The notes under the pieces: model-generated
Databases searched by the model: none
The model's input: only the letters and a program-made list of their open reading frames with translations
Told to the model about the DNA's origin: nothing
Program-made: the position numbers and the translations under genes
In this document: piece after piece, positions 35,149-44,112 of the stretch
How positions within the stretch are numbered: the stretch's first letter is position 1
How the letters are laid out: the number at the start of each line of letters is the position of its first letter
Assembly: GCA_004134985.1 (NCBI GenBank)
Contig: REGQ01000010.1
Coordinates: 124,001 to 188,000, forward strand
Reading direction: 5' to 3'
Source: Paenibacillaceae bacterium
Lineage (GTDB): Bacteria > Bacillota > Bacilli > Paenibacillales > Paenibacillaceae
DNA: 64,000 nt

Positions 35149-36801
35149 TTAGATTAAGTTTGCATATTCAAGCATTCTACGAATCATAATTACAATTTCA
35201 GCTCGGGTAATAGACTCTTGTGAGGCTAGTGTATGCGAAGTTTTCCCTTGCAGTATACCTGTTTCTATCGCCACAGCCACTGCTTTTTTAGCCCATCCAG
35301 ATACTTTATTTGCATCACTATACTGCGCTAAAATTTGTTTAACTTTATCATCGGATAAAGCAATTTCATCCCCAACCATTTGCAATGCTCTTGTTATGAC
35401 CACAATCGCTTCTTCTTTTGTCATGCTTTGTTCAGGTCGGAACGTGCCATCTTCATACCCGTGGATGAGTGATCTATTCAATGCTGACTGTATTGAAACG
35501 GCTGACCAGTTTTCAGCGTGAAGATCATCGAACTGACCTTGATACGAATCGCTCACCAGCCCTATTGCTCGACCTAATATTGCTGTAAATTCCGCTCGGG
35601 TTACATCCACATTTGGTGCAAAATTCGTTTCCTTTTTACCCGTCACAATCAATTGACTTGCAGATTCCTCAATAGCTGCCTGTGCCCAATGTCCCTGAAT
35701 ATCTACAAAACGCTGCTGCTGTGAAACCAGTGCAATCGTTCCATCCACAAACGTATAAATCTCAGCATATCGATTTCCATCTTGCATCACGATTTTCGTC
35801 GGTACGCGGACAAATGAACCATCCTCTGCGATCACAATTGCAGTTGCATTATTCAGTTTGGCAGATGGGTCGAGCTGTAGAATGCGTTTGTTGTAATGCT
35901 TACTTTCTACATGAGATACAACTTTGTTATCTTTCTCGTAATGAACAATCATCGATAGCGGCTGACCAATGATAGACATCTTCTGAAGGAATGGATAGCT
36001 TGTACTCGACTGTTCACGCATAACGAATGTTACAGTTACGCCTTGATTAAATGCAGTAACACCTAATTGAGCTTTTATTTTTAATAGATCCACTTTAGAT
36101 GCATCCCATATCATCGTTCCATCTTTTGTCTCGATATGAAATACGATCCCTTTATCGATCAGAAGATCTATCGTATCCCCGTCAACATCAATTAGAATAT
36201 CGTCTACTGCAATGTTAACTCCGACACTTAGCGTTTCGCCTCTAGCCATTTGCTGAACATAGGAAATCATTTCAGTTGGATCCAAGGTAAGTTTCAATAC
36301 TTCCTTGCCATTTTCTTTGACAATCGTCCCATTCAAAAGACGCTGATTGTGCGCTTCATTTACCGTAATGTTCAATTGGTTCTGCTGTTGATTACTGTCT
36401 GTAGGCCTAATTGGAACAGGCGGCGGTGTGCTTGGCGTGCTATTAGCTGGCGTACTGTCGCTTACCGTTAGTGTCAGCGTTGCATCGTCACCTGTGCTGA
36501 ACCGGAAGTCAAAGCTATGTGTTCCTGTACCTAGTGTTGCTAAGTACTTCTTCTTCAGCGTGATCTCATTGCCATCTCCGTTCACGTCATAAGAAGTTGC
36601 TGAAATTGGCGTTCCTCCCACTTCTATGCCTTGGAACGTGTTACCTAATAAACCTAGTCTTACTGTAATATCTGCATAACCTGATGCCGCGGCATATTTA
36701 TCAAAGCTCGCTGTGCTTGGCGTGATCGTGCTATCCATTGTAGCACGCGTTACCGTGACGATATACGTTTGCGTATCACCGTTGCCTGATGCAACCACCA
36801 C
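35149..36801 (-). CDS. C-terminal part of a frameshifted SLH surface protein (X2 module plus three SLH domains)
   Basis: This 550-codon frame begins in the middle of a domain and has no signal peptide. It starts with the end of a cadherin-like module (GDTQTYIVTVTRA), then an X2-type module at about 25-115 (STASFDKYAAASGYADITVR), a Thr/Pro linker, the shared pre-SLH domain (VRVPTKIVMQDGNRYAEIYT) and three SLH domains at about 370-550. The preceding module is encoded in the overlapping frame at 36776-38182. Removing one G from a G5 run (36813-36817) joins both frames in AKGG-ATVTVVVASGN. I treat the two as one gene, 35149-38182. Confidence 0.88.
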   Translation of the reverse strand: MVVASGNGDTQTYIVTVTRATMDSTITPSTASFDKYAAASGYADITVRLGLLGNTFQGIEVGGTPISATSYDVNGDGNEITLKKKYLATLGTGTHSFDFRFSTGDDATLTLTVSDSTPANSTPSTPPPVPIRPTDSNQQQNQLNITVNEAHNQRLLNGTIVKENGKEVLKLTLDPTEMISYVQQMARGETLSVGVNIAVDDILIDVDGDTIDLLIDKGIVFHIETKDGTMIWDASKVDLLKIKAQLGVTAFNQGVTVTFVMREQSSTSYPFLQKMSIIGQPLSMIVHYEKDNKVVSHVESKHYNKRILQLDPSAKLNNATAIVIAEDGSFVRVPTKIVMQDGNRYAEIYTFVDGTIALVSQQQRFVDIQGHWAQAAIEESASQLIVTGKKETNFAPNVDVTRAEFTAILGRAIGLVSDSYQGQFDDLHAENWSAVSIQSALNRSLIHGYEDGTFRPEQSMTKEEAIVVITRALQMVGDEIALSDDKVKQILAQYSDANKVSGWAKKAVAVAIETGILQGKTSHTLASQESITRAEIVIMIRRMLEYANLI

Positions 36802-38182
36802 CGTTACCGTAGCCCCCGCCTTTCAGCGCCACGGCTTCCGCTTGGCCGCTTGCGACAGACGAATCGTTCACCGTCACCGCTGCCCCGATTTCCGCAGTCG
36901 TTGGCGTTACATCGATACTCGCCACTTCATTGTCGACGCTTGCCGTGTAGCTTGTTATTTCCGAACTAAATGGTGGTGACAATGTACCGCTACTTAACGT
37001 AAGTTCACTCAAATCGGAACTATTCCCAAACTTCATAAGACGGTCGGCCATAAATGGAATCATCCAAACATTCTCTCCATCATACACGCCGCCAAGAAAC
37101 GCACTATTTTGTTTGGCAAACCCACTTGGCCAATTGTTGTAGCCCGTCATTTCACCTGTTGCCGAATCAACCTTGATCAGACGATCGGCATTGTTCGGAA
37201 TGAGCCAGATACTAGTACCATCATACACGCCTCCAGTGAAGCTACCGCTCCCTTTTGAAAAGTTACTAGGCCATTCGTTATATTTCGTCATATCTCCAGT
37301 CGTCGTATCAAATTTCACTAGATGAGTGGCGTTATGAGGGATCATCCATATATTTGTTCCATCAAAGACACCTCCCGTAAATGCATTCGCACTTTTGTCA
37401 AACTCGCTAGGCCAATTGTTGTACCCCGTCATTTCACTTGTTTCAGGATCAAGCTTGATTAGCCGATCGGCATTATTTGGAATGAGCCAAATACTAGTGC
37501 CATCAAATATCGAACCATAAAATGGATATCCACCAAGGATTGTTCCGCTTGGCCAACTATTGTAACTGGTCATTGCTCCAGTCGTTGCATCAACCTTTAT
37601 TAAGCGACTGCCAGAATAGGGGGAAAGCCATATGTTAGTACCATCATACACGCCTCCAATGAATTGATCGCTTCCTTTCGATCCATCTGGCCAACTGCTA
37701 TACCCTGTCATTTCACCTGTCGTCGCATTAACTTTGATGACCTGATTTGCACTATATGGAATTAGCCATATGTTAGTTCCGTCATAAACTCCCCCGGCAA
37801 ATGCATTGCTCCCCTTAGTAAAGCCAACGGGCCAATTGCTATATCCCGTCATTTCTCCCGTAGATGGATTAACTTTAACTAATTCGTTAGCATTATAAGG
37901 TATCATCCATATACTCGTACCGTCATAAACCCCACCAACAAAGGCAGAAGATCCTTTGGTAAAGCCACTAGGCCAGGCCTGGTATCCGGTAAAAGCGGTT
38001 CCTGCCACTTCATTTCCAAGAATGGAGCCACTATATCCAATTCCGTCTTGACTGGAGATGTTTGCCGCCGCTGCGATGGTCGATATGCCGCCAATGCCTG
38101 CACCGAATTTACCCGGAATGACACCTATTGTTAAAAGAATAATCAAAACTATAACCGATATTTTTCTACTTATTCTTGCCAC
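36776..38182 (-). CDS. N-terminal part of the frameshifted SLH protein: eight propeller-like repeats and a cadherin-like module
   Basis: A GTG start at 38182 follows GGACGGAAG. A signal peptide of about 35 residues precedes eight repeats of about 44 residues at 60-390. Each repeat has FVGGVYDGTSIWMIPYNANE and a TGEMTGYNNWPSGF-like turn. This periodicity suggests a beta propeller. A cadherin-like beta-sandwich (LSELTLSSGTLSPPFSSEIT) starts near 395 and is interrupted by the shift at 36813-36817, after which the frame ends in GGGYGNGGGCIRQR. The correct continuation is in the frame at 35149-36801. Likely a cell-surface adhesin. Confidence 0.88.
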   Translation of the reverse strand: MARISRKISVIVLIILLTIGVIPGKFGAGIGGISTIAAAANISSQDGIGYSGSILGNEVAGTAFTGYQAWPSGFTKGSSAFVGGVYDGTSIWMIPYNANELVKVNPSTGEMTGYSNWPVGFTKGSNAFAGGVYDGTNIWLIPYSANQVIKVNATTGEMTGYSSWPDGSKGSDQFIGGVYDGTNIWLSPYSGSRLIKVDATTGAMTSYNSWPSGTILGGYPFYGSIFDGTSIWLIPNNADRLIKLDPETSEMTGYNNWPSEFDKSANAFTGGVFDGTNIWMIPHNATHLVKFDTTTGDMTKYNEWPSNFSKGSGSFTGGVYDGTSIWLIPNNADRLIKVDSATGEMTGYNNWPSGFAKQNSAFLGGVYDGENVWMIPFMADRLMKFGNSSDLSELTLSSGTLSPPFSSEITSYTASVDNEVASIDVTPTTAEIGAAVTVNDSSVASGQAEAVALKGGGYGNGGGCIRQR

Positions 38183-38558
38183 TGTTCTTCCGTCCTTTCG
38201 TATAGAGAATCTTGTCGTTGTTGGAAACCGTCAACATATCTTTAATCAACTTCTCTGCGGCTAGCCTATCCAGTAGTCAAGCATCGACCTCCACGGCAAT
38301 GTTCTTGATGCTGGGCCGATAGCCGCTTCCCTTCGATAACATGTCCAAATACATACGTGGTGCAATCTTATCTATGCTAGATCAAATCGTTGTCCGACAC
38401 ATCCTAAAATTTTATCCCTACTATTATAAATTCATTTAAGGCAACTAGTCTGTAATCCCGATTACATTTTGCAAATAATAATTAAACTCAAATGACCTCA
38501 TCAAGCAGTCATTTCGTCACTGTCTCCGCGCGCCGTTCCCCGAGACAAGTTAGAGGTC
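38183..38558. other. Upstream region of the SLH gene with a possible coding relic
   Basis: No intact gene. On the minus strand 38380-38279 reads IAPRMYLDMLSKGSGYRPSI then KNIAVEVDA and a stop, which looks like a protein end but has no start; I do not recognise it. The rest should hold the promoter of the SLH gene. Confidence 0.35.
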
Positions 38559-38598
38559 GAAAAATGAAAAATCCACAACCTCTTGTGGTTGTGGATTT
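38559..38598 (-). terminator. Intrinsic terminator after ssrA copy 1
   Basis: Perfect 12-bp stem aaatccacaacc/ggttgtggattt around tcttgt. On the minus strand it is followed by TTTTTCATTTTTC. It lies 13 bases beyond the tmRNA 3' end. Confidence 0.85.
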
Positions 38599-38610
38599 AC
38601 ATGGTACATA

Positions 38611-38936
38611 TGGAGGCGAGGGGATTTGAACCCCTGTCCGAAGATAACGGCACATGTGCTTCTACGGGTGTAGTTACAGTTTTGATGCCACCCAGGAGGA
38701 CGCCTCGTAACCAACTTCTTCCAAGGTCAGGCTGATTGTCTTCTTCAGCTCACCCCAGGCGGAGACGAGACAGCGTATCCCACTACTTGTTAGCCCCTAG
38801 TCTAGTCACATGAGCGATGCTAGGTAGGAGCACTCTCACAGTTTCTTAGGCTGCGACAGCGTAGTTTGTTTGTTGTTTTCCATTTAATAGGCTTTAGCGT
38901 TGATTAAGTGGACGCGTCCCCTCTACCCGCAACCCG
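38611..38936 (-). ncRNA. ssrA: tmRNA (ssrA) copy 1, 5'-truncated
   Basis: The 3' end has the T arm AGGGG-TTCAAAT-CCCCT followed by the acceptor strand CGCCTCCA. Upstream are the pseudoknots and the tag frame ATGGAAAACAAC..., encoding GKQQTNYAVAA and a TAA stop, typical of Paenibacillaceae tmRNA. The first about 35 bases of a normal tmRNA, with the TTCGACA element that pairs with the 3' end, are absent: identity stops near 38936 and AT-rich island DNA starts. CCA is not encoded at the end. As written it cannot fold the acceptor stem, so it is probably a long remnant or a junction. Confidence 0.88.
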
Positions 38937-38950
38937 CTGGCCTCAATGTG

Positions 38951-39157
38951 TCATCTAAACACAGAATACATTGAGCCCCATTGTCCAATGACTCCATTCG
39001 CTTTTAAACGACTCATAGCAATATCCAGTTCTGATCGTTCTTTTTCAACCCCAATTGAAATTAATTCATTAAGTATATCATCAATAGTGAATGGCTCCCT
39101 TTTAGAAAGAACAATTTCCCCTAATTTATAACTAGCATTATTTATAATTGCAGACAT
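38951..39157 (-). CDS. Small winged-helix-like protein, partner of the HD enzyme
   Basis: AAGGAG lies about 8 bases before the ATG at 39157, and the gene starts 17 bp after the HD gene stop, so the two form an operon. The 68-residue product has helices KLGEIVLSKREPFTIDDILN and a pattern DIAMSRLKANGVIGQWGSMY ending in a small hairpin, as in winged-helix DNA-binding domains. I do not recognise a family. AT-rich composition and lysine/isoleucine bias mark it as transferred. A regulatory or antitoxin-like role to the HD protein is inference. Confidence 0.65.
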   Translation of the reverse strand: MSAIINNASYKLGEIVLSKREPFTIDDILNELISIGVEKERSELDIAMSRLKANGVIGQWGSMYSVFR

Positions 39158-39174
39158 GAAAACACTCCTTTTTA

Positions 39175-41097
39175 TTATACTGGACTCACTACCTCTTCTT
39201 CCTTAGTAATAAGTATTTTTTCAATAAGCCTTTTTAATTCTACTGCAATCTCAAAACCAATATCTCCCAAAAACTGGCGATGATCGATATTCATTTCGCA
39301 TGTTAAATAGATAAAACATGGTGGAAAAACTGATTGATTACTTCTCAGTTCATTATTAATTCTCGAAACCTCATTCAAATAAACTAATTCTCCTTGCCCA
39401 CTATACAACAATGGGAATCCATCTTCCAATCCTGTCTTCATTTTTTTGAAAACAACAAAGGAATCTTTAGTATGATACTTTTGATTCGCAACACTGTTTA
39501 CAACTCTTTGCACTAATTCTTGAAGAATCTTCCCTTTGCTTAAGCTACTGGAAAATAAGTCAATAAGCACTTCGACAAATTTCACTACCTTGGTTAAATA
39601 AAACCCATTCTCAGAAACATTATGTTTCACTAAAGGATCTATAAGGCTTTGATAACTATCAGAAACCATACTTTGAATAACTTCATAATCAATATCAATA
39701 TTTTCGAAAATGCTGTTATCTAATATTAGAAAATCATCCATACCCTTAATCATTGATTGATAATTCTTCTTATTAGCCAATAATTCTTCTAACTGTAGTT
39801 TAACAATATTTTTCTCGTCACTCAATCCTGCTGGATTCAATGTTAAGTATTCACTAAAGTAGTGTCTTCTTAATACTGTTATTAACCAAGAGTCATCCCA
39901 TTGAATAATAGTATTAAAGTATTTTTCATTTGAATGTGCATCCTTTATTGCTTCCCATAATCCAGATATATTCATTGGAAGGACTTGTTCTTTATTACTA
40001 TTTTCTAACAAAAGCGTATCCTTAGCAAGAGCCACAATAGCTCTTCCTAAAATATAGTCCGTTTTTATTATTCGGTGATGAAAAATCACGTTTTTATAAA
40101 GTAGCCATCTTCTTTGAAAAAAATCTTCAACAGTATTAAGCACCTTAATGCTAGGAGCAAAATAAAAAGCATCTTTTTCTTCAACAAGTTTCATTGATGA
40201 AATTAACCGATCGTATTCGATCTCGCCCGCATTTAAACCCGAGTTTTTAAAATCTCTTGTAATATAGTCTAAACGATCACTATCAATGGAATGAGCAACA
40301 ATATGATGCAGATCTTTAAAAATACCCTTTTCTTCAAATATTGTTTTGACGAATCTTCTGTTTAACCAATAAAAAAGCCTTAATTCTGCACTTTGTTGAT
40401 CATCAGGTATGAACGTTACCGACTCTAGTAATCTATCAGAGATATTATTACCAATCTGTTCATGAAGAGCAAAATCACTCTCAGAGTAAAATCTTGTTGC
40501 ATCCATAAACTCCTTATGTGCTGGAGTCCTGTCTTTTTCTTCTATATGACTGACATGATTCCAAACCTCCTCCAATGCGTATTCTGTTATGTGACTAAAG
40601 GGAGGATGACCAATGTCATGCAGTAATGCAGCAACTCTGACTGATTGAAAAGCAACTAAGTAAGCAAAAATGTGCTGTTTTTTAATTATATGTGGTGAGT
40701 TCAATCTATACAACGGGTCATCAATCACAAATTCGTGACAATTGTTAATTAAACCCGCAAATCGATCTGTTAATGTATTTCTAAATGTTTCAGCATGTTC
40801 GGATGATCTATAGCTGTCAATTTCTTTATTAATAAGATCGAAAAATTTGTCTCTAACTTCAGACTCTGCATTAGTCACTGAAAAGTAAAACATTTTTCCA
40901 GCTAGATGCATTACTCCTAATGAGTGCTCAAAACGTTTCGTTTTGTTTGAAGGATACGTCAGATACGCCGTTGAGTTTTGCATAATATTATGTAACCGAT
41001 TAAACAGTTGTGTAGATATAATTTGTTTCTCTAAGACACTCATTTGGATGGTACCGTGTATCGTATCTGTTATGGAAATAGTTTTGTTATTCGACAT
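39175..41097 (-). CDS. HD-domain phosphohydrolase (SAMHD1/dGTPase-like)
   Basis: AGGAGG sits 4-5 bases before the ATG at 41097, giving 640 residues. The HD metal site is complete: His58 in FEHSLGVMHLAGK, His160-Asp161 in LLHDIGHPPFSHITE, and Asp274 in IDSDRLDYITRD. These match the SAMHD1/YwfO/dGTPase branch that cleaves dNTPs to nucleoside plus triphosphate. The C-terminal 300 residues are larger than in YwfO (about 430 residues in total), so an extra domain is present. The gene is AT-rich and lies in a region bounded by ssrA remnants, followed by a 68-residue partner. dNTP depletion is a known anti-phage strategy; a defence role here is inference. Confidence 0.8.
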   Translation of the reverse strand: MSNNKTISITDTIHGTIQMSVLEKQIISTQLFNRLHNIMQNSTAYLTYPSNKTKRFEHSLGVMHLAGKMFYFSVTNAESEVRDKFFDLINKEIDSYRSSEHAETFRNTLTDRFAGLINNCHEFVIDDPLYRLNSPHIIKKQHIFAYLVAFQSVRVAALLHDIGHPPFSHITEYALEEVWNHVSHIEEKDRTPAHKEFMDATRFYSESDFALHEQIGNNISDRLLESVTFIPDDQQSAELRLFYWLNRRFVKTIFEEKGIFKDLHHIVAHSIDSDRLDYITRDFKNSGLNAGEIEYDRLISSMKLVEEKDAFYFAPSIKVLNTVEDFFQRRWLLYKNVIFHHRIIKTDYILGRAIVALAKDTLLLENSNKEQVLPMNISGLWEAIKDAHSNEKYFNTIIQWDDSWLITVLRRHYFSEYLTLNPAGLSDEKNIVKLQLEELLANKKNYQSMIKGMDDFLILDNSIFENIDIDYEVIQSMVSDSYQSLIDPLVKHNVSENGFYLTKVVKFVEVLIDLFSSSLSKGKILQELVQRVVNSVANQKYHTKDSFVVFKKMKTGLEDGFPLLYSGQGELVYLNEVSRINNELRSNQSVFPPCFIYLTCEMNIDHRQFLGDIGFEIAVELKRLIEKILITKEEEVVSPV

Positions 41098-41552
41098 TTT
41101 TCCTCCTGCTACGTAATAGCCTATTACACATTCCACATTTCCCTTAAAATCCCTTCTATATATTAAATAAAATTTAACATTTCTCAATTCCTTTATCAAC
41201 CCTCAAAATGTCAATATTCGAGGACGGTGACGTTACCCTTCCGAAGATCGGACAGCGTGAAGAACATTGTTGCTCCCGCGCCTTCGCTTGGGCGACGTCC
41301 ACCAACGCACCAACGTAGCACCTATAAAATCTTATTTTTCTTTGTCCCGATGGAAAATCTTACTTACACAAACTTCTTGACGCTACCCTAGGAAATACAT
41401 CCATCGATAAAGAAGTGAAAAAAATCTACAAGAAGCTTCATAAAGGTAGAGTGGCTGGCCTGGGATCGTGATGGCTTCTTCTGGGCTTGGACCTAGAGCT
41501 TTCTTTGTAAGCTCAAACTACGGATATCGTACCAATAAGCGCAGTAAAGATC
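41098..41552. other. Intergenic region between the HD gene and the IS21 element
   Basis: It includes the HD operon's promoter and sequence of mixed origin. On the minus strand a stretch near 41430-41520 reads TKKALGPSPEEAITIPGQPL with stops around it. I do not recognise it. No other structure is seen. Confidence 0.3.
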
Positions 41553-41612
41553 CTCCACTAAAGTAAGCCTTAAGTAACCTAACGGCTCTAGTGCTTATAG
41601 TGGAGTTTTTAT
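41553..41612 (+). terminator. Terminator-like hairpin just left of the IS21 element
   Basis: CTCCACTA..TAAGC pairs with GCTTA-TAGTGGAG, followed by TTTTT, four bases before the insertion sequence. The gene it once served is not visible, so it may be a relic. Confidence 0.55.
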
Positions 41613-41702
41613 TAATTGTGAACGGCAGTGGTAAAATCCCTAATAACGGCACTTGAAAATTCCCCATAATCGGCAGACACTCTTCCTTATGGGGGAGAGA
41701 TA

Positions 41703-42941
41703 ATGATCAAGAATGGGGAGTTTTATGTGATCCAGCATATGTGGCAAAAAGGCATGAATAAGACACAGATTGCCGAGGAACTTGGCCGGGATCGGAAGAC
41801 CATTGACAAATGGCTTCGTGAAGAAGGTCCTAAATCCTATAAACGCCAAGCGTTAAAACCTAGCATCCTAGCCCCGTATCAAGAATACATCCAGTCCCGA
41901 ATGGAAGAAGGCTGTCTGAATGCGACCGTACTGTTCGATGAAATCAAAACAAAGGGATACCCGGGACAAATCCGGTTGCTGCGCAGCTTTATGGAACCCC
42001 TGAGGCCTACCGTACTTGCCAAAGCCACCGAGCGTTTCGAGACGCCGCCCGGTAAACAGGCTCAGGTCGATTGGGGCCACTTCAAAGTCGAGTGGAACGG
42101 TGAATCTAAACGCTTGTATGCTTTCGTCATGGTACTCGGCTATTCTCGGGCGATGTATCTCGAGTACACGGAAGACGAAAGGTTAGATACCCTGATCGGC
42201 TGCCACGTCCGGGCTATGCAGTACTTCGGTGGCAGAACGGAAACGGTACTCTACGACAATATGAAGACGGTCGTAGCTGGAGCTGACGAACAGGGCCATC
42301 CCCTATGGAACGAACGGTTCGCCCGGTTTGCCGCCCATCATGGCTTTCTGCTTCGGCGTTGTGCCCCGTACCGTCCGCGTACCAAAGGCAAAGTCGAGAA
42401 TGGCGTCGGCTATGTGCGCAAAAACTTTTGGCCGCGGGTACGTACGTTCACCGGTTTAACCGATCTCAACATCCAGGCTCGCTTGTGGCTTGACACCGTT
42501 GCCAACGTCCGCATCCACGGCACCACTCATGAAGTGCCGCAGCAGCGCTTGCTGCAGGAAGGCCTGAAAACGTTCAACCTTGTTCCCTTCGATGAAGCGG
42601 AGCGGCACCCCCGCAAGGTAGCCGCTGACGCGCTCATCTCCTACGAGGCTAATCGCTATTCGGTGCCTTGGCGATATGTCGGTCAGGTCGTGGAGCTACA
42701 GGATGAACGTAACGGCCGGATTCGGATCTTCGCACAGGATAAACTCATCGCTGAACACGAGAAGGCCGCCGGACACCGCGAGATCATCTTCAACAAGAAG
42801 CATACCGAGGGGATCCGTAAAGCAGGCGGCAAGCCCGCGCAACTGCCGATGCCGCGCCTCGTGCAGCAAGCATTGCCAGACGTTGTCATACGCGACCTTT
42901 CGGTCTACGAGCAGTTGCTGGATGAGGAGGTGGTTCAATGA
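41703..42941 (+). CDS. istA: IS21 transposase IstA
   Basis: The 412-residue protein begins with a helix-turn-helix (MNKTQIAEELGRDRKTIDKW) and carries the integrase-like DDE domain. The first Asp is in QVDWGHFKVEWNG, the second in VLYDNMKTVV and the Glu in TKGKVENGVGYVRKNF. It catalyses strand transfer of the element and needs IstB. A good ribosome site (GGGGGAGAG) precedes the ATG. It overlaps istB by four bases in ATGA. Confidence 0.93.
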   Translation: MIKNGEFYVIQHMWQKGMNKTQIAEELGRDRKTIDKWLREEGPKSYKRQALKPSILAPYQEYIQSRMEEGCLNATVLFDEIKTKGYPGQIRLLRSFMEPLRPTVLAKATERFETPPGKQAQVDWGHFKVEWNGESKRLYAFVMVLGYSRAMYLEYTEDERLDTLIGCHVRAMQYFGGRTETVLYDNMKTVVAGADEQGHPLWNERFARFAAHHGFLLRRCAPYRPRTKGKVENGVGYVRKNFWPRVRTFTGLTDLNIQARLWLDTVANVRIHGTTHEVPQQRLLQEGLKTFNLVPFDEAERHPRKVAADALISYEANRYSVPWRYVGQVVELQDERNGRIRIFAQDKLIAEHEKAAGHREIIFNKKHTEGIRKAGGKPAQLPMPRLVQQALPDVVIRDLSVYEQLLDEEVVQ

Positions 42942-43720
42942 TCGTTGTGACCGAACGTTTGCAGGGAGCTTTCGAGCAGCTTGGATGGAGCCGAATTCCA
43001 GACATTTTGCATCAGCATGCCGAAGAGGCGGCCACCCAGAACCGCACCTATCTGGAGTTTCTCGACGGATTGCTTCAGGAGGAACTCTCCGCCAAGCATG
43101 ACCGCTTTATTCGCATGAAAACCCGGATGCCTCACTTGCCGTACCACAAAACGTTAGATCAGTTTGACTTTGCTTTCCAGCCTTCGGTCGAGGAACGTCG
43201 TATCCGGGATTTGGCCACCCTCCGCTTTGTAGAGCACCAAGAGAATCTGGTCTTTCTAGGGCCGCCTGGCGTGGGTAAAACACATTTGGCCGTGGCTCTT
43301 GCATTGGAAGCCATTAAACGGCGCTACACGGTGTATTTCACAACCGCACACGATTTGGTCCAGACCCTGCAGCAAGCGCATCTCAACAACACGATTACGC
43401 AGAAGATGAAGGCACTCACCAAGCCCAACTTGCTGATCATCGACGAGATTGGCTACCGCAAAATGGACGAAACCGCAGCGCACTTTTTCTTTCAGATTAT
43501 TGCCGAGCGCTACGAATCTGGTTCCATCATTCTGACCTCCAACAAGTCCTACGGTGCCTGGGGGGAAATATTCGGCGACTCCGTATTAGCCACAGCGATA
43601 CTCGACCGCCTGCTCCATCACTCCACGACGATTAACATTAAGGGAGAGAGCTACCGCATCAAAGAGAAGAAAAAGGCAGGCTTCTTTCGGCCTGATAAAG
43701 AAAACGAGACAACGGAATGA
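42938..43720 (+). CDS. istB: IS21 helper ATPase IstB
   Basis: The 260-residue protein has an AAA+ fold with Walker A GPPGVGKTH at about 109-117 and Walker B LLIIDEIGY. It is related to DnaC and stimulates IstA while choosing target DNA. It starts in the ATGA overlap with istA, and ends with a Lys/Glu-rich tail. No defect is visible. Confidence 0.93.
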   Translation: MIVVTERLQGAFEQLGWSRIPDILHQHAEEAATQNRTYLEFLDGLLQEELSAKHDRFIRMKTRMPHLPYHKTLDQFDFAFQPSVEERRIRDLATLRFVEHQENLVFLGPPGVGKTHLAVALALEAIKRRYTVYFTTAHDLVQTLQQAHLNNTITQKMKALTKPNLLIIDEIGYRKMDETAAHFFFQIIAERYESGSIILTSNKSYGAWGEIFGDSVLATAILDRLLHHSTTINIKGESYRIKEKKKAGFFRPDKENETTE

Positions 43721-43846
43721 TACGATTTTCGCCGCCCCCTCGGGGGCCTTCACCTTGCACGGAATGGGGAAAATTCAGGTGCCGCTTTTGGGGAATTTTC
43801 GTTTGCAGTTGACATAATTATGAATACTCATGCAGATTATACTAGA

Positions 43847-43881
43847 CAAAACAAAAACACCATCCTCATGACGATGGTGTT
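43847..43881 (-). terminator. Intrinsic terminator after ssrA copy 2
   Basis: AACACCATC/GATGGTGTT arms around CTCATGAC. On the minus strand it is followed by TTTTTGTTTTGTC. Same position relative to the tmRNA end as the terminator of copy 1. Confidence 0.8.
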
Positions 43882-43889
43882 ACTAATGA

Positions 43890-44100
43890 TGGAGACGAGG
43901 GGATTTGAACCTCTGTCCGAAGATCACGCCACACAGGCTTCTACGGTGTAGACACAGTTTTGATGCCACCCTAGCAAGCGCCCCATAAGCGGCTATCGCT
44001 AAGGTCAGCCTGTTTGTCTTCTTCAGCTAGCCCCAGGCGCAGACTAGACAGCATATCCCACTAATTTTGGTGTAAACGTACTCTACTCCGCCTACACCTC
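43890..44100 (-). ncRNA. ssrA: tmRNA (ssrA) copy 2, 3' fragment of about 210 bases
   Basis: The 3' end is again AGAGG-TTCAAAT-CCCCT and CGTCTCCA, followed upstream by ATCTTCGGACAG and the pseudoknot region with AGTTTTGATGCCACC on the plus strand. It diverges from copy 1 at many loop and stem positions. Similarity fades near 44100 before the tag region, so the peptide tag and the 5' half are missing. The fragment has its own terminator, and cannot act as a tmRNA. It looks like a scar of an ssrA-targeted integration. Confidence 0.8.
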
Positions 44101-44112
44101 TGATTGTATCAA

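Larger units (their letters stand above)
41617..43814 (+). mobile_element. IS21-family insertion sequence, apparently complete
   Basis: The element starts TGTGAACGGCAGTGG and, reverse complemented, its right end starts TGTCAACTGCAAACG. Both ends repeat AATTCCCC and CGGCAC-type internal motifs expected for IS21 terminal repeats. A 4-bp target duplication TAAT is found at 41613-41616 and 43815-43818. It contains istA and istB overlapping by 4 bp. With both genes intact it may still be mobile. It is inserted between the HD operon and the second ssrA remnant. Confidence 0.9.

Noticed and set aside
38611-38936. Intact functional tmRNA gene
   Set aside because: The tag and 3' end are right but the 5' acceptor half is absent in the sequence.
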